The notes under the pieces are model-generated. The model searched no databases. It was not told where the DNA came from and saw nothing but the letters and a program-made list of their open reading frames with translations. A stretch of DNA of 64,000 bases. It comes from Streptococcus oralis (GTDB taxonomy: Bacteria > Bacillota > Bacilli > Lactobacillales > Streptococcaceae). Shown here piece after piece: positions 35,933-44,876 of this stretch. Made by a program: the position numbers and the translations under genes. Within the stretch, counting starts at the first letter, position 1; each line of letters opens with the position of its first letter. Where the stretch lies: positions 789,777-853,776 of the forward strand of contig NZ_KQ969521.1 of the NCBI RefSeq assembly GCF_001578935.1. Direction: 5' to 3'.

Positions 35933-37459
35933 ATGATAAACATCAATCATCTAACCATCACTCAAAACAAAGATTTGCGGGACCTTGTATCTGACCTAAG
36001 CATGACCATCCAAGACGGAGAAAAGGTTGCTATTATTGGTGAAGAAGGAAATGGTAAATCGACTTTACTAGGAGCTTTAATGGGAGAAGAATTGCCTGAT
36101 TTTACTATCAAGGGCGACATCCAGTCTGACCTTCAATCACTAGCCTACATTCCACAAAAGATAGCTGAGAACCTGAAAAAGAAAACTCTACATGACTACT
36201 TCTTTTTGGATTTTGCTGATTTAGACTACAGTATCCTCTATCGCTTAGCTGAGGAGTTACACTTTGATAGCGACCGTTTTGCTAGCGACCAAGAAATTGG
36301 CAGCCTCTCGGGGGGTGAAGCTTTGAAAATTCAACTCATCCATGAATTAGCCAAACCCTTTGAGATTCTATTTTTAGATGAACCTTCAAATGACCTAGAC
36401 CTTGAAACAGTTGATTGGCTAAAAAGGAAGATACAGAAGATGAGGCAAACTGTTATTTTCATTTCTCATGATGAAGACTTTCTTTCTGAAACGGCAGATA
36501 CGATTGTCCACCTGAAACAGGTCAAGCACCGGAAAGAAGCAGAAACACTAGTCGAGCATGTAGGCTATGAACGCTATAGTGAGCAGAGAAAGGCTAATTT
36601 TGCTAGACAAAGCCAGCAAGCTGCCAACGACCAGAGACTCTATGACAAAACCATAGAAAAGCATCGCCGCGTCAAGCAAAATGTAGAAACTGCCTTACGT
36701 AACACTAAAAATGATGTTGCTGGTCGCCTATTGGCTAAAAAGATGAAAACTGTTCTCTCTCAAGAAAAACGCTTTGAAAAGGAAGCTCAGTCCATGACCA
36801 AAAAGCCACTTGAAGAGGAACAAATCCAACTTTTCTTTTCAGACATCCAACCATTACCGGCTTCTAAAGTCTTATTCCAACTGGAAAAAGAAAATTTGTC
36901 CATTGGCCAGCGCATTTTAGCTCAGGAGTTACAACTAACGGTCCGTGGCCAAGATAAAATCGGTATCATAGGGCCAAATGGTGTTGGAAAATCAACTCTG
37001 TTAGCCAAGTTGCAACAACTGCTCAGCGCCAAAAGAGAGATTTCGCTTGATTTTATGCCACAAGATTACCATAAAAAACTGCAATTGGATCTATCTCCAG
37101 TAGCCTATCTCAGAAAAACTGGGGAAAAAGAGGAACTACAGAAAATCCAATCTCACCTAGCCAGTCTTAATTTCAGCTATCCAGAGATGCACCACCAAAT
37201 CCGCTCCCTATCTGGCGGGCAACAAGGTAAACTCCTACTTTTGGATTTAGTGTTGCGCAAACCAAACTTTCTCCTTCTGGATGAGCCTACACGAAACTTT
37301 TCTCCCACTTCTCAACCCGAAATCAGAAAACTCTTTGCCTCTTATCCTGGCGGTCTCATCACTGTTTCCCATGACAGACGCTTCTTAAAAGAGGTCTGTA
37401 CGAGTATCTATCGTTTGACAGAAAATGGTTTGGAGGTCGTCGATTTACAAGATTTATAA
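35933..37459 (+). CDS. ABC-F family ATPase, possible ribosome-protection / antibiotic resistance factor
   Basis: 508 residues from the ATG at 35933 (AAAGGGCG upstream); the frame extends to 35900 but begins right behind the terminator. Two ABC domains and no membrane segments, hence ABC-F. Domain 1: Walker A GEEGNGKST, signature SLSGGE, Walker B LFLDEPSNDLDLE. Domain 2: Walker A GPNGVGKST, signature SLSGGQ, Walker B LLLDEPTRNFSP. The linker (about residues 205-290) is charged and helical, as in factors that reach into the ribosome. The attenuator leader is a feature shared with resistance ABC-Fs. Target drug unknown. Confidence 0.85.
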   Translation: MININHLTITQNKDLRDLVSDLSMTIQDGEKVAIIGEEGNGKSTLLGALMGEELPDFTIKGDIQSDLQSLAYIPQKIAENLKKKTLHDYFFLDFADLDYSILYRLAEELHFDSDRFASDQEIGSLSGGEALKIQLIHELAKPFEILFLDEPSNDLDLETVDWLKRKIQKMRQTVIFISHDEDFLSETADTIVHLKQVKHRKEAETLVEHVGYERYSEQRKANFARQSQQAANDQRLYDKTIEKHRRVKQNVETALRNTKNDVAGRLLAKKMKTVLSQEKRFEKEAQSMTKKPLEEEQIQLFFSDIQPLPASKVLFQLEKENLSIGQRILAQELQLTVRGQDKIGIIGPNGVGKSTLLAKLQQLLSAKREISLDFMPQDYHKKLQLDLSPVAYLRKTGEKEELQKIQSHLASLNFSYPEMHHQIRSLSGGQQGKLLLLDLVLRKPNFLLLDEPTRNFSPTSQPEIRKLFASYPGGLITVSHDRRFLKEVCTSIYRLTENGLEVVDLQDL

Positions 37460-37470
37460 ATGTTGAACAT

Positions 37471-37565
37471 AGCAAAAATCCAGAGAGATTTCTCTGGATA
37501 TTTTACATACGCCTTTCTTAGGACAATTGATGCACAGAGCGCTGCTGGCATCATCTACGTGACAT
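37471..37565 (-). pseudogene. fragment of the htpX 3' end (duplicated, internally deleted)
   Basis: 37471-37510 matches 38324-38365 (htpX stop and terminator), and 37512-37554 matches 38430-38472 inside htpX, including a 20-base identity AGAGCGCTGCTGGCATCATC. About 64 bases between the two segments are missing in this copy. It therefore marks a former htpX end, now lying on the other side of the CPBP gene. Confidence 0.75.
37478..37504 (+). terminator. weak terminator after the ABC-F gene
   Basis: ATCCAGAGA / TCTCTGGAT perfect stem, GATT loop, then ATTTTA. Part of the duplicated htpX-end segment. Confidence 0.55.
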
Positions 37566-37648
37566 ATTATGCTCTGGCTTTTGTTTAAATTGTATAAACT
37601 AGAAATCATTTTTTACTATTTTACAGCTCAAAGCATTCTAATGCAGCA

Positions 37649-38248
37649 TTATCTCATATACAAAAAGCAAAACGCAACCAGATTATTGAGGACATGCAAA
37701 AGAATGGAATTCCATAGGTTGTCAGAAGTCTTATACCTTATCCCAAATGCAAATCCCATACCTAAATAGGTGATAAAGCTAGGAATAGTATAGGGACCAT
37801 GCAGATAAGCAAAAAGAAGCGATGTAGCAAACAAGCCAAAATATGTATTCTTAAATACTATCCCCTGTAACATACCTCGCATAAAGATTTCTTCCGTGAC
37901 AGGCGCCAAAACACAGAGATCCACAAAAAGTACAGACCAGGAAAGTGATAAACTTTGCACAGTTTGAATTGTCTCTGATTGGGTAGAGCCTAAAAAATTG
38001 ATCAAAATATAAAAGAGGAAAAGCAAGGCGTATGAAAGAAAACATTTAAGAATATCTTTTAGGCGGATTTTCCGAATGTGAAACATGTCATACTTTTTTC
38101 CTACATATAAAAATATTGCAAGTTCAACAAGTGTAAAAAGGATTGATAGCGGCAATGAATTTATTCGCATGATTTTCTCTGCTATACTCAAATGAATCGG
38201 CAAAAAAATCAAAATCAAGAAAAACGTCATCCAGCGCTTATACATCAT
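37649..38248 (-). CDS. CPBP-family intramembrane metalloprotease homologue
   Basis: 199 residues with about six membrane helices. CPBP (Abi) motif EEIFMRG for the paired glutamates and arginine, then AYLHGPY and LLHVLNN for the histidine motifs. Members process bacteriocins, give bacteriocin self-immunity or act in other membrane roles; nearby immunity and lactococcin genes make a bacteriocin link possible but unproven. AT-rich compared with its neighbours and bracketed by htpX sequence, which suggests insertion. Confidence 0.82.
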   Translation of the reverse strand: MMYKRWMTFFLILIFLPIHLSIAEKIMRINSLPLSILFTLVELAIFLYVGKKYDMFHIRKIRLKDILKCFLSYALLFLFYILINFLGSTQSETIQTVQSLSLSWSVLFVDLCVLAPVTEEIFMRGMLQGIVFKNTYFGLFATSLLFAYLHGPYTIPSFITYLGMGFAFGIRYKTSDNLWNSILLHVLNNLVAFCFLYMR

Positions 38249-38326
38249 TCACCTCAATTATATAGAATTACATATATTATACTATTTCCCGGTGAGATAA
38301 CAAGTTAAAAGCGAGATACTGAAAGC

Positions 38327-38354
38327 AAAAATCCAGAGCCGATCTCTGGATTTT
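38327..38354. terminator. lemA-htpX terminator
   Basis: AAAATCCAGAG / CTCTGGATTTT stem with a 5-base loop and T-runs, directly after the htpX stop. Confidence 0.88.
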
Positions 38355-38356
38355 GT

Positions 38357-39256
38357 TTACATGTGTTTCAAGCGTTCGATTCGTTCTGAGATAGGTGGGT
38401 GGGTATAAAAGAGTTTTTGAAGTCCCCCACCTTTCTTAGGATCATTGATATAAAGAGCGCTGCTGGCATCATCGACATGGTGGTGCATCGGCTCGCTATT
38501 GTCCAACTTACGCAAGGCATTGATCATCCCTTGAGGATTGCGAGTCAGCTCCACACTGGATGCATCCGCCAAAAATTCCCTCTGACGGGAAATGGCTAGT
38601 TGCACTAAGGTTGCTGCGAGAGGTGCTAGAACAATGGCTAAGAGAGAGATAACAAGCATGATAATCTCCAAACCATTTCCATCACGATCATTATCACTCC
38701 GTCTTCGACCTGCGCCACCCCACCACATCATCCGTCCTGCCATACTAGACAGAAGGGTAATGGCACTGGCAAGGGCGACAGCAATGGTCGAAATGCGGAT
38801 ATCGTAGTTTCGGATATGACTGACTTCATGCCCCATAACAGCTTCTAGTTCTTCACGATTCGTGATTGCTAGAAGACCTGACGTCGCAGCAACCGCTGCG
38901 TTTTGAGGGTTAGAACCTGTCGCAAAGGCATTTAAAGAAGAATCCTCAATGATGAAAACACGCGGCATGGGAATCTGAGCGACCATAGCCATATCTTCCA
39001 CTACATGGTAGAGGTCTGGTGCCGTTTGCTCATCAACCTCACGCGCCCCATTCATAGACATGACAATCTCTGTCGATTGAAAGATCATAGTTAAAGCGTA
39101 GATAAAGCCGATAATCAGTGCGATAACCAAGCCACCAAGACCAGACCGCATAAAGAGGTAACCAACCGCATAGCCAACCAAGGCCAAGAGTAGGAAGAAA
39201 ACCAGCAACAAAATCCAGGTTCTTCGTTTATTGCTTGCAATTTGATCAAACAACAT
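38357..39256 (-). CDS. htpX: HtpX membrane zinc metalloprotease
   Basis: 299 residues from [14 protein letters not shown] at 39256, preceded by AGGTGA; a start nine bases earlier would overlap the lemA stop. Two N-terminal membrane helices, zinc motif HEVSH near residue 140, two more helices (residues about 155-220), and the third zinc ligand Glu in [13 protein letters not shown]. Degrades misfolded membrane proteins. Coupled to lemA. Confidence 0.96.
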   Translation of the reverse strand: MLFDQIASNKRRTWILLLVFFLLLALVGYAVGYLFMRSGLGGLVIALIIGFIYALTMIFQSTEIVMSMNGAREVDEQTAPDLYHVVEDMAMVAQIPMPRVFIIEDSSLNAFATGSNPQNAAVAATSGLLAITNREELEAVMGHEVSHIRNYDIRISTIAVALASAITLLSSMAGRMMWWGGAGRRRSDNDRDGNGLEIIMLVISLLAIVLAPLAATLVQLAISRQREFLADASSVELTRNPQGMINALRKLDNSEPMHHHVDDASSALYINDPKKGGGLQKLFYTHPPISERIERLKHM

Positions 39257-39257
39257 C

Positions 39258-39818
39258 TTAGTCACCTAAACCACTAAAATCAACTTTAGGAACTATCTTT
39301 TCCTCTTCAGGTGTTTGAAGGAAATCTGCAGCTTTAAATCCAAATAGTCCTGCGATGATGTTGCTTGGGAAACTTTCAAGTTTTACATTGTAGTTGCTGA
39401 CAACACTGTTGTAGAGTTGGCGAGAGTAAGAAATTTTATTTTCTGTATTGGTCAATTCCTCTTGCAATTTAACAAAGTTGGCACTGGCTTTCAAGTCTGG
39501 GTAGCTTTCTGCAACTGCAAAAATACCTGAAACCTGACGAGTGAGGGCATCACTAGCTTTCATAGCTTCTGCTGGTGAAGTCGCTGCCGCCACTTGATTA
39601 CGCAGTTCTGCCACCTTTTCAAGGGTAGAACCTTCATACTTCGCATAGCCTTTGACTGTTTCAATCAAGTTTGGGAGGAGATCATTACGACGTTTCAACT
39701 GAACATCAATTTGGCTCCAAGCCTCCTTGGTCTGCATACGATTTTTAACCAAACCGTTATAGCTAACAATCACAAAAATAACAACAAGAGCCAAAACTCC
39801 AAGAATAATCCAAGTCAT
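39258..39818 (-). CDS. lemA: LemA family protein
   Basis: 186 residues. One N-terminal membrane helix ([20 protein letters not shown]) then a cytoplasmic helical bundle starting [23 protein letters not shown]; ends FNIIAG-like [17 protein letters not shown]. Function is unclear; the pairing with HtpX is conserved. One base separates its stop region from the htpX ATG. Confidence 0.93.
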   Translation of the reverse strand: MTWIILGVLALVVIFVIVSYNGLVKNRMQTKEAWSQIDVQLKRRNDLLPNLIETVKGYAKYEGSTLEKVAELRNQVAAATSPAEAMKASDALTRQVSGIFAVAESYPDLKASANFVKLQEELTNTENKISYSRQLYNSVVSNYNVKLESFPSNIIAGLFGFKAADFLQTPEEEKIVPKVDFSGLGD

Positions 39819-39911
39819 GATATAAGTCCTTTCTGCTTTTAGATTACTACCAGTATATCAAATTTTTAATGATTGTGGTAAAATAAGATGATACTAAAGA
39901 AGGAAATAACT

Positions 39912-40625
39912 ATGAAACCAGAAACATTTTACAACTTGCTTGCCGAGCAAAATCTTCCACTTTCGGACCAGCAAAAGAACCAATTTGAACGCTATTTTGA
40001 GGTCTTGGTCGAATGGAATGAAAAGATTAACCTGACCGCTATTACAGACAAGGAAGAAGTTTATCTCAAACATTTTTATGATTCAATTGCACCTATTCTG
40101 CAAGGCTTGATTTCAAATGAAACTATCAAACTTCTTGATATCGGGGCGGGGGCAGGATTTCCTAGTCTACCCATGAAAATCCTCTATCCTCAGTTAGATG
40201 TGACCATCATTGATTCGCTAAATAAGCGCATCAACTTCCTTCAGCTTTTGGCTCAAGAGCTGGATTTGGACGGAGTTCATTTCTACCATGGGCGGGCAGA
40301 AGACTTTGCCCAAGACAAAAACTTCCGTGCTCAATATGACTTTGTAACAGCTCGTGCGGTTGCTCGTATGCAGGTTTTGTCTGAGCTGACCATTCCCTAT
40401 CTTAAAGTCGGCGGAAAACTATTGGCACTCAAGGCCAGCAATGCCCCAGAGGAATTGTTAGAAGCCAAGAATGCCCTCAACCTCCTCTTTAGTAAGGTAG
40501 AGGACAACCTCAGCTATGCCCTACCAAATGGAGATCCGCGCTACATCACTGTCGTCGAAAAGAAAAAGGAGACCCCAAACAAATATCCACGTAAGGCTGG
40601 CATGCCCAACAAACGCCCACTTTAA
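39912..40625 (+). CDS. rsmG: 16S rRNA (guanine-527-N7)-methyltransferase
   Basis: 237 residues from [15 protein letters not shown] with AAGGAA upstream; codons before 39912 are not conserved. SAM-binding motif [17 protein letters not shown], then [14 protein letters not shown] and [11 protein letters not shown]. Loss gives low-level streptomycin resistance in other species. A terminator that overlaps the uraA promoter follows. Confidence 0.97.
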   Translation: MKPETFYNLLAEQNLPLSDQQKNQFERYFEVLVEWNEKINLTAITDKEEVYLKHFYDSIAPILQGLISNETIKLLDIGAGAGFPSLPMKILYPQLDVTIIDSLNKRINFLQLLAQELDLDGVHFYHGRAEDFAQDKNFRAQYDFVTARAVARMQVLSELTIPYLKVGGKLLALKASNAPEELLEAKNALNLLFSKVEDNLSYALPNGDPRYITVVEKKKETPNKYPRKAGMPNKRPL

Positions 40626-40668
40626 ACAATTTACAAAATCAACCTCGCTCTCGCATTTCTGGGCTCGG

Positions 40669-40697
40669 GAAAAAATGATTTACAAAATCATTTTTTT
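40669..40697 (+). terminator. rsmG terminator overlapping the uraA promoter
   Basis: AAAAAATGATT / AATCATTTTTT stem, TACAA loop. The right arm is the spacer of the uraA promoter. Confidence 0.7.
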
Positions 40698-40707
40698 CTG
40701 CTATACT
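40679..40707 (+). promoter_or_regulatory. uraA promoter
   Basis: TTTACA, exact 17-base spacer, TATACT with extended TGC. Confidence 0.75.
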
Positions 40708-40719
40708 ATCCTAAGCAAA

Positions 40720-40842
40720 GGTTTTTAATGTCATCCTGTGAGGTGACGAAGGCGCAGATTTATATAAATTTTTAAAAGATAGCTATTTTTTAAAAAGTCT
40801 TACTCTGAGGGCCTATTGCTGCAAAATAATGGGCTCTTTTTT
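40720..40842 (+). promoter_or_regulatory. PyrR-dependent attenuator of the uracil permease gene
   Basis: PyrR binding loop at 40720-40753 (core GTCATCCTGTGAGGTGAC with flanking AAGG), then an A/T-rich stretch, then a terminator around 40807-40842 (GAG..CC..ATT pairing with AATGGGCTC and six Ts). Matches the pyrR leader in plan; the terminator stem has a GG bulge. Confidence 0.82.
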
Positions 40843-40864
40843 GGTGCCCAAAAGTGAGGTTTTT

Positions 40865-42148
40865 ATGAAACAGGAATCAACTGTTGACTTGTTACTAGAC
40901 ATTGATCAACGTCCTTCTGCTGGTAAAGGCATTCTTCTAAGCTTCCAGCACGTGTTTGCTATGTTTGGTGCAACCATTCTCGTTCCCTTAATTTTGGGAA
41001 TGCCCGTATCGGTTGCTCTCTTCGCATCCGGTATTGGAACACTGATCTACATGATTTCTACTGGCTTTAAGGTTCCAGTTTACCTAGGTTCTTCATTCGC
41101 CTTTATCACGGCTATGTCACTAGCCATGAAAGAAATGGGGGGCGATGTATCTGCTGCTCAAACTGGGGTTATTTTGACTGGTTTTGTCTATGTCCTTGTA
41201 GCAGCAAGTGTTCGTTTTGCAGGTACAAAATGGATTGACAAACTCTTGCCCCCAATCATTATCGGACCAATGATCATCGTTATCGGTCTTGGTCTTGCTG
41301 GTTCTGCTGTAACGAATGCTGGACTTGTAGCAGACGGAAACTGGAAAAACGCTCTTGTAGCTGTCGTGACGTTCTTGATTGCCGCCTTTATCAATACAAA
41401 AGGAAAAGGTTTCCTCCGTATCATTCCTTTCCTCTTTGCCATCATCGGTGGTTATATCTTCGCTATGATGCTTGGTTTGGTTGACTTTACCCCAGTCCTT
41501 CAAGCCAATTGGTTTGAAATTCCTGGTTTCTACTTGCCATTTAGCACTGGTGGAGCCTTTAAAGAGTACAACTTGTACTTCGGTCCTGAAACAATCGCTA
41601 TCTTGCCAATTGCAATCGTAACAATTTCAGAACACATCGGAGACCACACAGTTTTGAGTCAAATCTGTGGCCGTCAATTCTTGAAAGATCCAGGTCTTCA
41701 CCGTACGCTTCTCGGTGACGGTATCGCAACATCTGTATCGGCCTTCCTCGGTGGACCAGCTAATACGACTTACGGAGAAAATACAGGAGTTATCGGGATG
41801 ACTCGTATCGCTTCTGTCTCTGTTATCCGTAACGCGGCCTTCATCGCCATTGCTCTTAGCTTCCTAGGTAAATTCACTGCCTTGATTTCAACCATTCCAA
41901 ATGCTGTGCTCGGTGGCATGTCCATCCTTCTCTACGGAGTTATCGCCAGCAATGGTTTGAAAGTTTTGATTAAGGAACGCGTTGACTTCAGCCAGATGCG
42001 TAACCTCATCATCGCAAGTGCCATGTTGGTACTTGGACTTGGTGGAGCTATCCTCAAACTTGGCCCAGTTACACTTTCAGGTACTGCTCTATCAGCCATG
42101 ACAGGAATTATCTTAAACTTGATTTTGCCACACGAAAATAAAGACTAA
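40865..42148 (+). CDS. uraA: uracil permease
   Basis: 427 residues from MKQESTVDLLLDIDQRP. NCS2 (nucleobase:cation symporter 2) family with about 14 membrane segments; GFxxPVYLGSSFAFI and the conserved SEHIGDHTVLSQICGR motif carrying the glutamate and histidine are present, and QTGVILTGFVYVL. Imports uracil for salvage; its PyrR leader ties uptake to the same signal as de novo synthesis. Also called pyrP. Confidence 0.95.
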   Translation: MKQESTVDLLLDIDQRPSAGKGILLSFQHVFAMFGATILVPLILGMPVSVALFASGIGTLIYMISTGFKVPVYLGSSFAFITAMSLAMKEMGGDVSAAQTGVILTGFVYVLVAASVRFAGTKWIDKLLPPIIIGPMIIVIGLGLAGSAVTNAGLVADGNWKNALVAVVTFLIAAFINTKGKGFLRIIPFLFAIIGGYIFAMMLGLVDFTPVLQANWFEIPGFYLPFSTGGAFKEYNLYFGPETIAILPIAIVTISEHIGDHTVLSQICGRQFLKDPGLHRTLLGDGIATSVSAFLGGPANTTYGENTGVIGMTRIASVSVIRNAAFIAIALSFLGKFTALISTIPNAVLGGMSILLYGVIASNGLKVLIKERVDFSQMRNLIIASAMLVLGLGGAILKLGPVTLSGTALSAMTGIILNLILPHENKD

Positions 42149-42164
42149 TCATCTATACACACAA

Positions 42165-42190
42165 AATCCACTCGATTGAGTGGATTATTT
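42165..42190. terminator. uraA terminator
   Basis: AATCCACTC / GAGTGGATT, GATT loop, then ATTTTATT; convergent with the DMT transporter gene. Confidence 0.8.
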
Positions 42191-42192
42191 TA

Positions 42193-43098
42193 TTACTTAC
42201 TCTTTATTTCCAGCAGTAAATCTTTCAATGAAATAATGGTCACGGCTAGTAAAATCATGGCCATGCCGACAAAATCAATCGCATAAAACTGTTCCTTCAT
42301 AATCAGAAAGGCAAAGAAAACGGCTGAAATTGGCTCTATGGAAGCAAATAAACTAGACTTAACAGGACCTATCAGACTAGCTCCTTTTAGGAAAGCGGTA
42401 TAGGCAAAGACCGTTCCGATGATGATAATCCCAGCAAATGCAAAGAGAAAATCTAAGCTGGTCGGTATACTGGCTTGCAAAACCCCTGTAAAGGGAATAG
42501 CGCCTACACCAGAAATAACCATGCCCACACCAATCACCAAAATACTGCCCCATTTCTTAATCAGAGTGATTGGAAGAATAATATAAAGAGCATAGGTCAA
42601 GGCTGAAAAGAGGCCCCAGAACAGACCTAGGGGTGTGATAGACAACTGGTCAACTTTCCCGTGCGTCGCGATCAGAAAAGTTCCTCCTATGGCCAATCCA
42701 ATCGAAATAATCTCAGCCAGTGTCGGAGCTACCTTATCTTTCATACAGGTATAAACCAAAATCCCAACGGGGCACACATATTGGAGAACTGTCGCCGTTC
42801 CAGCATTGGTTTCCTGAATGGCAGAAAGATAGGCAAACTGGTTTAAGAAAAGTCCAAACAAGGCAAATAACAACAGAGATAAAAGGCTTTTTCTGTCTTT
42901 TAAAAAAGAAAGGAGTTTATCCTTTGAAGTCACATAGGATAAGACTACCAGTGCCAAACCTGCAATGATAAGTCGCAAATTGGTCAAGACTAGAGCGGAA
43001 ATCCCGTGTGCCATCAGGTATTGACCACTAGTTCCAGACAAGCCCCAAGCAATCCCTGCCACTACTGTATATAGAGTTCCTTTTACGGTTTTTGACAT
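42193..43098 (-). CDS. EamA/DMT-family transporter
   Basis: 301 residues, ten membrane helices in two EamA repeats. N-terminal repeat begins GTLYTVVAGIAWGLSGTSGQ, the second around residue 150 (GLFWGLFSALTYALYI); the SLIGPVKSSLFASIEPISAVFF segment is typical. Likely exports or imports a small metabolite; substrate not evident. Nine bases after the serine hydrolase on the same strand, so part of the cppA unit. Confidence 0.85.
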   Translation of the reverse strand: MSKTVKGTLYTVVAGIAWGLSGTSGQYLMAHGISALVLTNLRLIIAGLALVVLSYVTSKDKLLSFLKDRKSLLSLLLFALFGLFLNQFAYLSAIQETNAGTATVLQYVCPVGILVYTCMKDKVAPTLAEIISIGLAIGGTFLIATHGKVDQLSITPLGLFWGLFSALTYALYIILPITLIKKWGSILVIGVGMVISGVGAIPFTGVLQASIPTSLDFLFAFAGIIIIGTVFAYTAFLKGASLIGPVKSSLFASIEPISAVFFAFLIMKEQFYAIDFVGMAMILLAVTIISLKDLLLEIKSK

Positions 43099-43107
43099 GC
43101 TTCACCC

Positions 43108-44043
43108 CTACTCTTCCCTACGAATCATATCCATCACTTGATTCCGATCGATTATCCACTGAGCACGCTCATCCCTCTCATAGGTTCGATTGGATAAAAA
43201 GATAGCAGCTTCTTGTTTCTCTCGATTCCACATGATAAAGGTACCCGTATAGCCCGTATGGTCGAGCCAAGCCCCTTCCAGATTCCAGGCTAGAGAACGC
43301 TCCTTATCATCTAAGGGAGAAAAATTTCGGCACAAACCTACAGCGAAATCATCTTTCAAGTAATGTTCCAGAAAGATCTGCAAATCCTTAACAGTCGAAA
43401 ACAAACCAGCACTTCCAGCGTGCTTCCCTAATAGACGGGCTTTGGGATCGTGAATGATTCCGGCCTCCGCTCCTCTCACTGTTGGTACAGCAACCTCAAC
43501 GGGACCAAACTTGGTCTCTTTCATCCCCCATGGTTTCAAAACTTGTTCTTCTATAATCTGATCCAAGTCTTGGTTAAAGATTTTTTCCAAAAGAAAGCCC
43601 AAGAGTAAAAAGTGAACGTCCGAGTATAGGAAGGCTGGCTGATTTCGTCTATTGAGGTGAAACATGGCTTCTCTTAATTTCTCTGCACTTAACTTGTCTC
43701 GATTGGGAATAAAGGGGTCCAAGTCTGTGGCATGGGTCAAAAGTTGCCGTATAGTGATATCAGGATAATCACACTCCGATAAAAAATCCGTCACCGGTCG
43801 ATCAATATCGAATTTGTCCTGCTGCCACAAGAAGGTAAAAACCGTCCCCACTCCCACGACCTTACTCACACTCGCCAAATCATAAACCAAACCGCTCTCT
43901 GTCTTTAAGCCCCGTTCTGGATCACTCAATCCTAGATAAGATTCTTTCCATTCACCATCCTTATAATACGCAAAAGAGGCTCCGGGATAAATCCCTGCCT
44001 CGATTTGATTTTCTATTTTTCTTAGAATTTTTTCCAACTTCAT
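43108..44043 (-). CDS. serine hydrolase of the beta-lactamase/PBP-like family
   Basis: 311 residues. Class C beta-lactamase-like fold with SVSK (58-61) as the SxxK motif, YSD as the Tyr-x-Asn-like motif around residue 140, and HTG near 262. No signal peptide, so it acts in the cytoplasm or is not secreted by Sec; probably an esterase or peptidase, not a resistance enzyme. Start overlaps the cppA stop as ATGA. Confidence 0.85.
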   Translation of the reverse strand: MKLEKILRKIENQIEAGIYPGASFAYYKDGEWKESYLGLSDPERGLKTESGLVYDLASVSKVVGVGTVFTFLWQQDKFDIDRPVTDFLSECDYPDITIRQLLTHATDLDPFIPNRDKLSAEKLREAMFHLNRRNQPAFLYSDVHFLLLGFLLEKIFNQDLDQIIEEQVLKPWGMKETKFGPVEVAVPTVRGAEAGIIHDPKARLLGKHAGSAGLFSTVKDLQIFLEHYLKDDFAVGLCRNFSPLDDKERSLAWNLEGAWLDHTGYTGTFIMWNREKQEAAIFLSNRTYERDERAQWIIDRNQVMDMIRREE

Positions 44044-44765
44044 GCTTCTTCAAACCACAATTCAATGTTATTGGTATCTTTACCAAGGAAGAATTTTTCA
44101 GACTTAGGGACAAAGTAGCCTGTCTTTTCAAATTTCTGACGAAGACTGGTTAGATCAAAATTCTTGACTAAAAATTTCAACATCGTCAGGTCCCAAGTGA
44201 CATTATTTTCAACAGCCAAATCTGCTCCTTGCCCTTTAGTAAAGGTGATTGCTGGCGCTACTCCTTCAGGATCAAGTAAACTCTCTATCCCTTCAGGTAA
44301 ACGCAACTCCATAGAAACCTCAAATTGACTCACGTATTTTATACTTGTATTTGAATAAAATTCAGGAACGGTTTCCAGTGGAACCAAATCTCTTATATCA
44401 TTTTCTGCATGAACAAGGATCACATCCTCTTCAGGAGAGACAATCTCAAAAGCATACCCACGGTTACCTTTAAATAGGCGAGGAAGAGACTTCATCTGAG
44501 AAAGAAGACCCTCGATTTCAGAAGGATTCTCAACCTTTATCAAGAGTCTAGCTAGCTTCTTAAGTCCTTCAACTCTGCGTGTTCGCATGCTTGGAGACTC
44601 TTCTAAAATCAATCTCTCCGTACCTGTCTGATCACCTAGAGAAATAAAGGCAGACTCTTCCAGCAAAGGTTTCATCCCCAGGGTTTCAATGTAAAATCTT
44701 TCATTTAATTTTCGATTATTAACTTTTAAAGTCGGAACGATCCGAACAATCTCATTCACATTCAT
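44040..44765 (-). CDS. cppA: CppA-family protein (glyoxalase-fold)
   Basis: 241 residues from MNVNEIVRIVPTLKVNNRK; four residues upstream (MEEF) overlap the ribosome site and are dropped. Streptococcal CppA has an N-terminal glyoxalase/bleomycin-like half (NRKLNERFYIETLGMKPLLEESAFISLGD) and a C-terminal half ending NNIELWFEEA. It was first described as a C3-degrading proteinase, but no protease motif is visible and the protein lacks a signal peptide, so that role is doubtful. Confidence 0.82.
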   Translation of the reverse strand: MNVNEIVRIVPTLKVNNRKLNERFYIETLGMKPLLEESAFISLGDQTGTERLILEESPSMRTRRVEGLKKLARLLIKVENPSEIEGLLSQMKSLPRLFKGNRGYAFEIVSPEEDVILVHAENDIRDLVPLETVPEFYSNTSIKYVSQFEVSMELRLPEGIESLLDPEGVAPAITFTKGQGADLAVENNVTWDLTMLKFLVKNFDLTSLRQKFEKTGYFVPKSEKFFLGKDTNNIELWFEEA

Positions 44766-44846
44766 AAATTCCTCCAACTCTTTTATTTTAAAGGATTTTC
44801 GAATATTTTACAAGCCCTATCTATTTTATTTTAGAAATTTATCAAC

Positions 44847-44870
44847 AAAAAAACTGGGATTTCCCAGTTT
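44847..44870 (-). terminator. glpF terminator
   Basis: AAACTGGGA / TCCCAGTTT stem with a two-base loop and seven Ts on the minus strand. Confidence 0.9.
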
Positions 44871-44876
44871 CATTTC

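Noticed and set aside
37569-37769. A 66-codon plus-strand frame after the ABC-F gene
   Set aside because: No ribosome site, AT-rich, overlaps the 3' end of the CPBP gene, and matches no family I know.
43108-44043. Beta-lactamase resistance gene
   Set aside because: No signal peptide; SVSK/YSD/HTG fits a cytoplasmic esterase/peptidase-like member better than a secreted lactamase.
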